35,155 bases of DNA from Enterocloster lavalensis (lineage in GTDB: Bacteria; Bacillota; Clostridia; Lachnospirales; Lachnospiraceae). The position numbers and the translations under genes are program-made. The notes beneath the pieces are model-generated. The model was not told the origin of the DNA. It made no database searches and saw only the letters and a program-made list of their open reading frames with translations. The stretch spans positions 122,148 through 157,302 of the forward strand of contig NZ_CABJCG010000015.1 in the NCBI RefSeq assembly GCF_902364025.1. The letters run 5' to 3'. Positions 34,915 through 35,155 of the stretch are shown one piece after another (the first letter of the stretch is position 1; each line of letters opens with the position of its first letter).

Positions 34915-35155
34915 TCTATTCCATCTAACGAGCCCCAACCCTCAACCCCTAAATTTTCATCAAACCCATCCCCCATTTTTCCCACCCTACACCTCACTCC
35001 CGGAAACGCCAGCCCATGGCGGGGGAGGGGGATCGCAGGCTTGCGCAGGGGAGTCAATGGTGCTTAGGCCGCGGCAGTGCAAAAGTGGGTGGCAAAAGCT
35101 TGCCTCAAAGCAAGCTTTTGAGTGGACCTGAACAGCGTATTCCTTCAGGAATACG
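34915..35155. other. non-coding end of the window with two perfect hairpins
   Basis: No gene is supported here. Two inverted repeats are visible: CAAAAGCTTGC / GCAAGCTTTTG (35093-35103 and 35110-35120, 11 bp) and CGTATTCC / GGAATACG around TTCA (35136-35155, 8 bp, ending at the window edge). They may belong to the 3' region of a gene beyond the edge. Confidence 0.6.

Overview
The window reads like chromosome of a strict anaerobe of the Clostridia, most likely a GC-rich member of the Lachnospiraceae. The grounds are strong AGGAGG ribosome-binding sites, TTG and GTG starts, TRTG-extended -10 boxes, and a gene set of CO-dehydrogenase-like protein, ferredoxin-linked 2-oxoacid oxidoreductase and ADP-forming acyl-CoA synthetase. 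The genus is an inference; no rRNA gene is present to settle it.

Left end (1-4650, + strand): an Rrf2-family regulator with three cysteines suited to an Fe-S cluster, then a 7-copy 19-bp minisatellite, a 31-bp palindrome, and a three-gene operon (CooS-type Ni-Fe-S protein, four-cluster CooF-like ferredoxin, FAD/NAD oxidoreductase). The palindrome in front of cooS recurs inside the promoter of the regulator, so the regulator probably controls both itself and the operon. The CooS keeps the C-cluster ligands but lacks the proton-relay histidines and the catalytic lysine of characterised enzymes.

4828-9448 (- strand): the str operon, rpsL-rpsG-fusA, then tuf with its own promoter. A perfect sigma-A promoter precedes rpsL.

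9696-18499 (- strand): the most unusual part. Three tandem paralogues each join a complete ECF sigma factor to an Ala/Gly/Thr-rich linker, one transmembrane helix and a large, divergent predicted extracytoplasmic domain. They look like membrane-tethered sigma factors that carry their own sensor. The last copy is broken by loss of one G from a G run. A small secreted protein with Cys-containing pentapeptide repeats lies just upstream.

18763-26496 (- strand): a DUF401-type membrane protein, a tyrosine-phosphatase-like protein, and a VWA / MoxR-type AAA+ / ankyrin-like three-gene unit whose VWA protein carries a 12-residue repeat and a duplicated C-terminal end.

26703-34752 (- strand): one long operon read from a perfect sigma-A promoter with a palindrome in its leader: threonine/serine dehydratase-like enzyme, MFS transporter, Glu/Leu/Phe/Val dehydrogenase-like enzyme, 2-oxoacid:ferredoxin oxidoreductase (delta, alpha, beta, gamma) and ADP-forming acyl-CoA synthetase. 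Together these would import an amino acid or oxoacid, deaminate it, oxidise the 2-oxoacid to acyl-CoA with reduction of ferredoxin, and recover ATP. The last 240 bases hold only hairpins.
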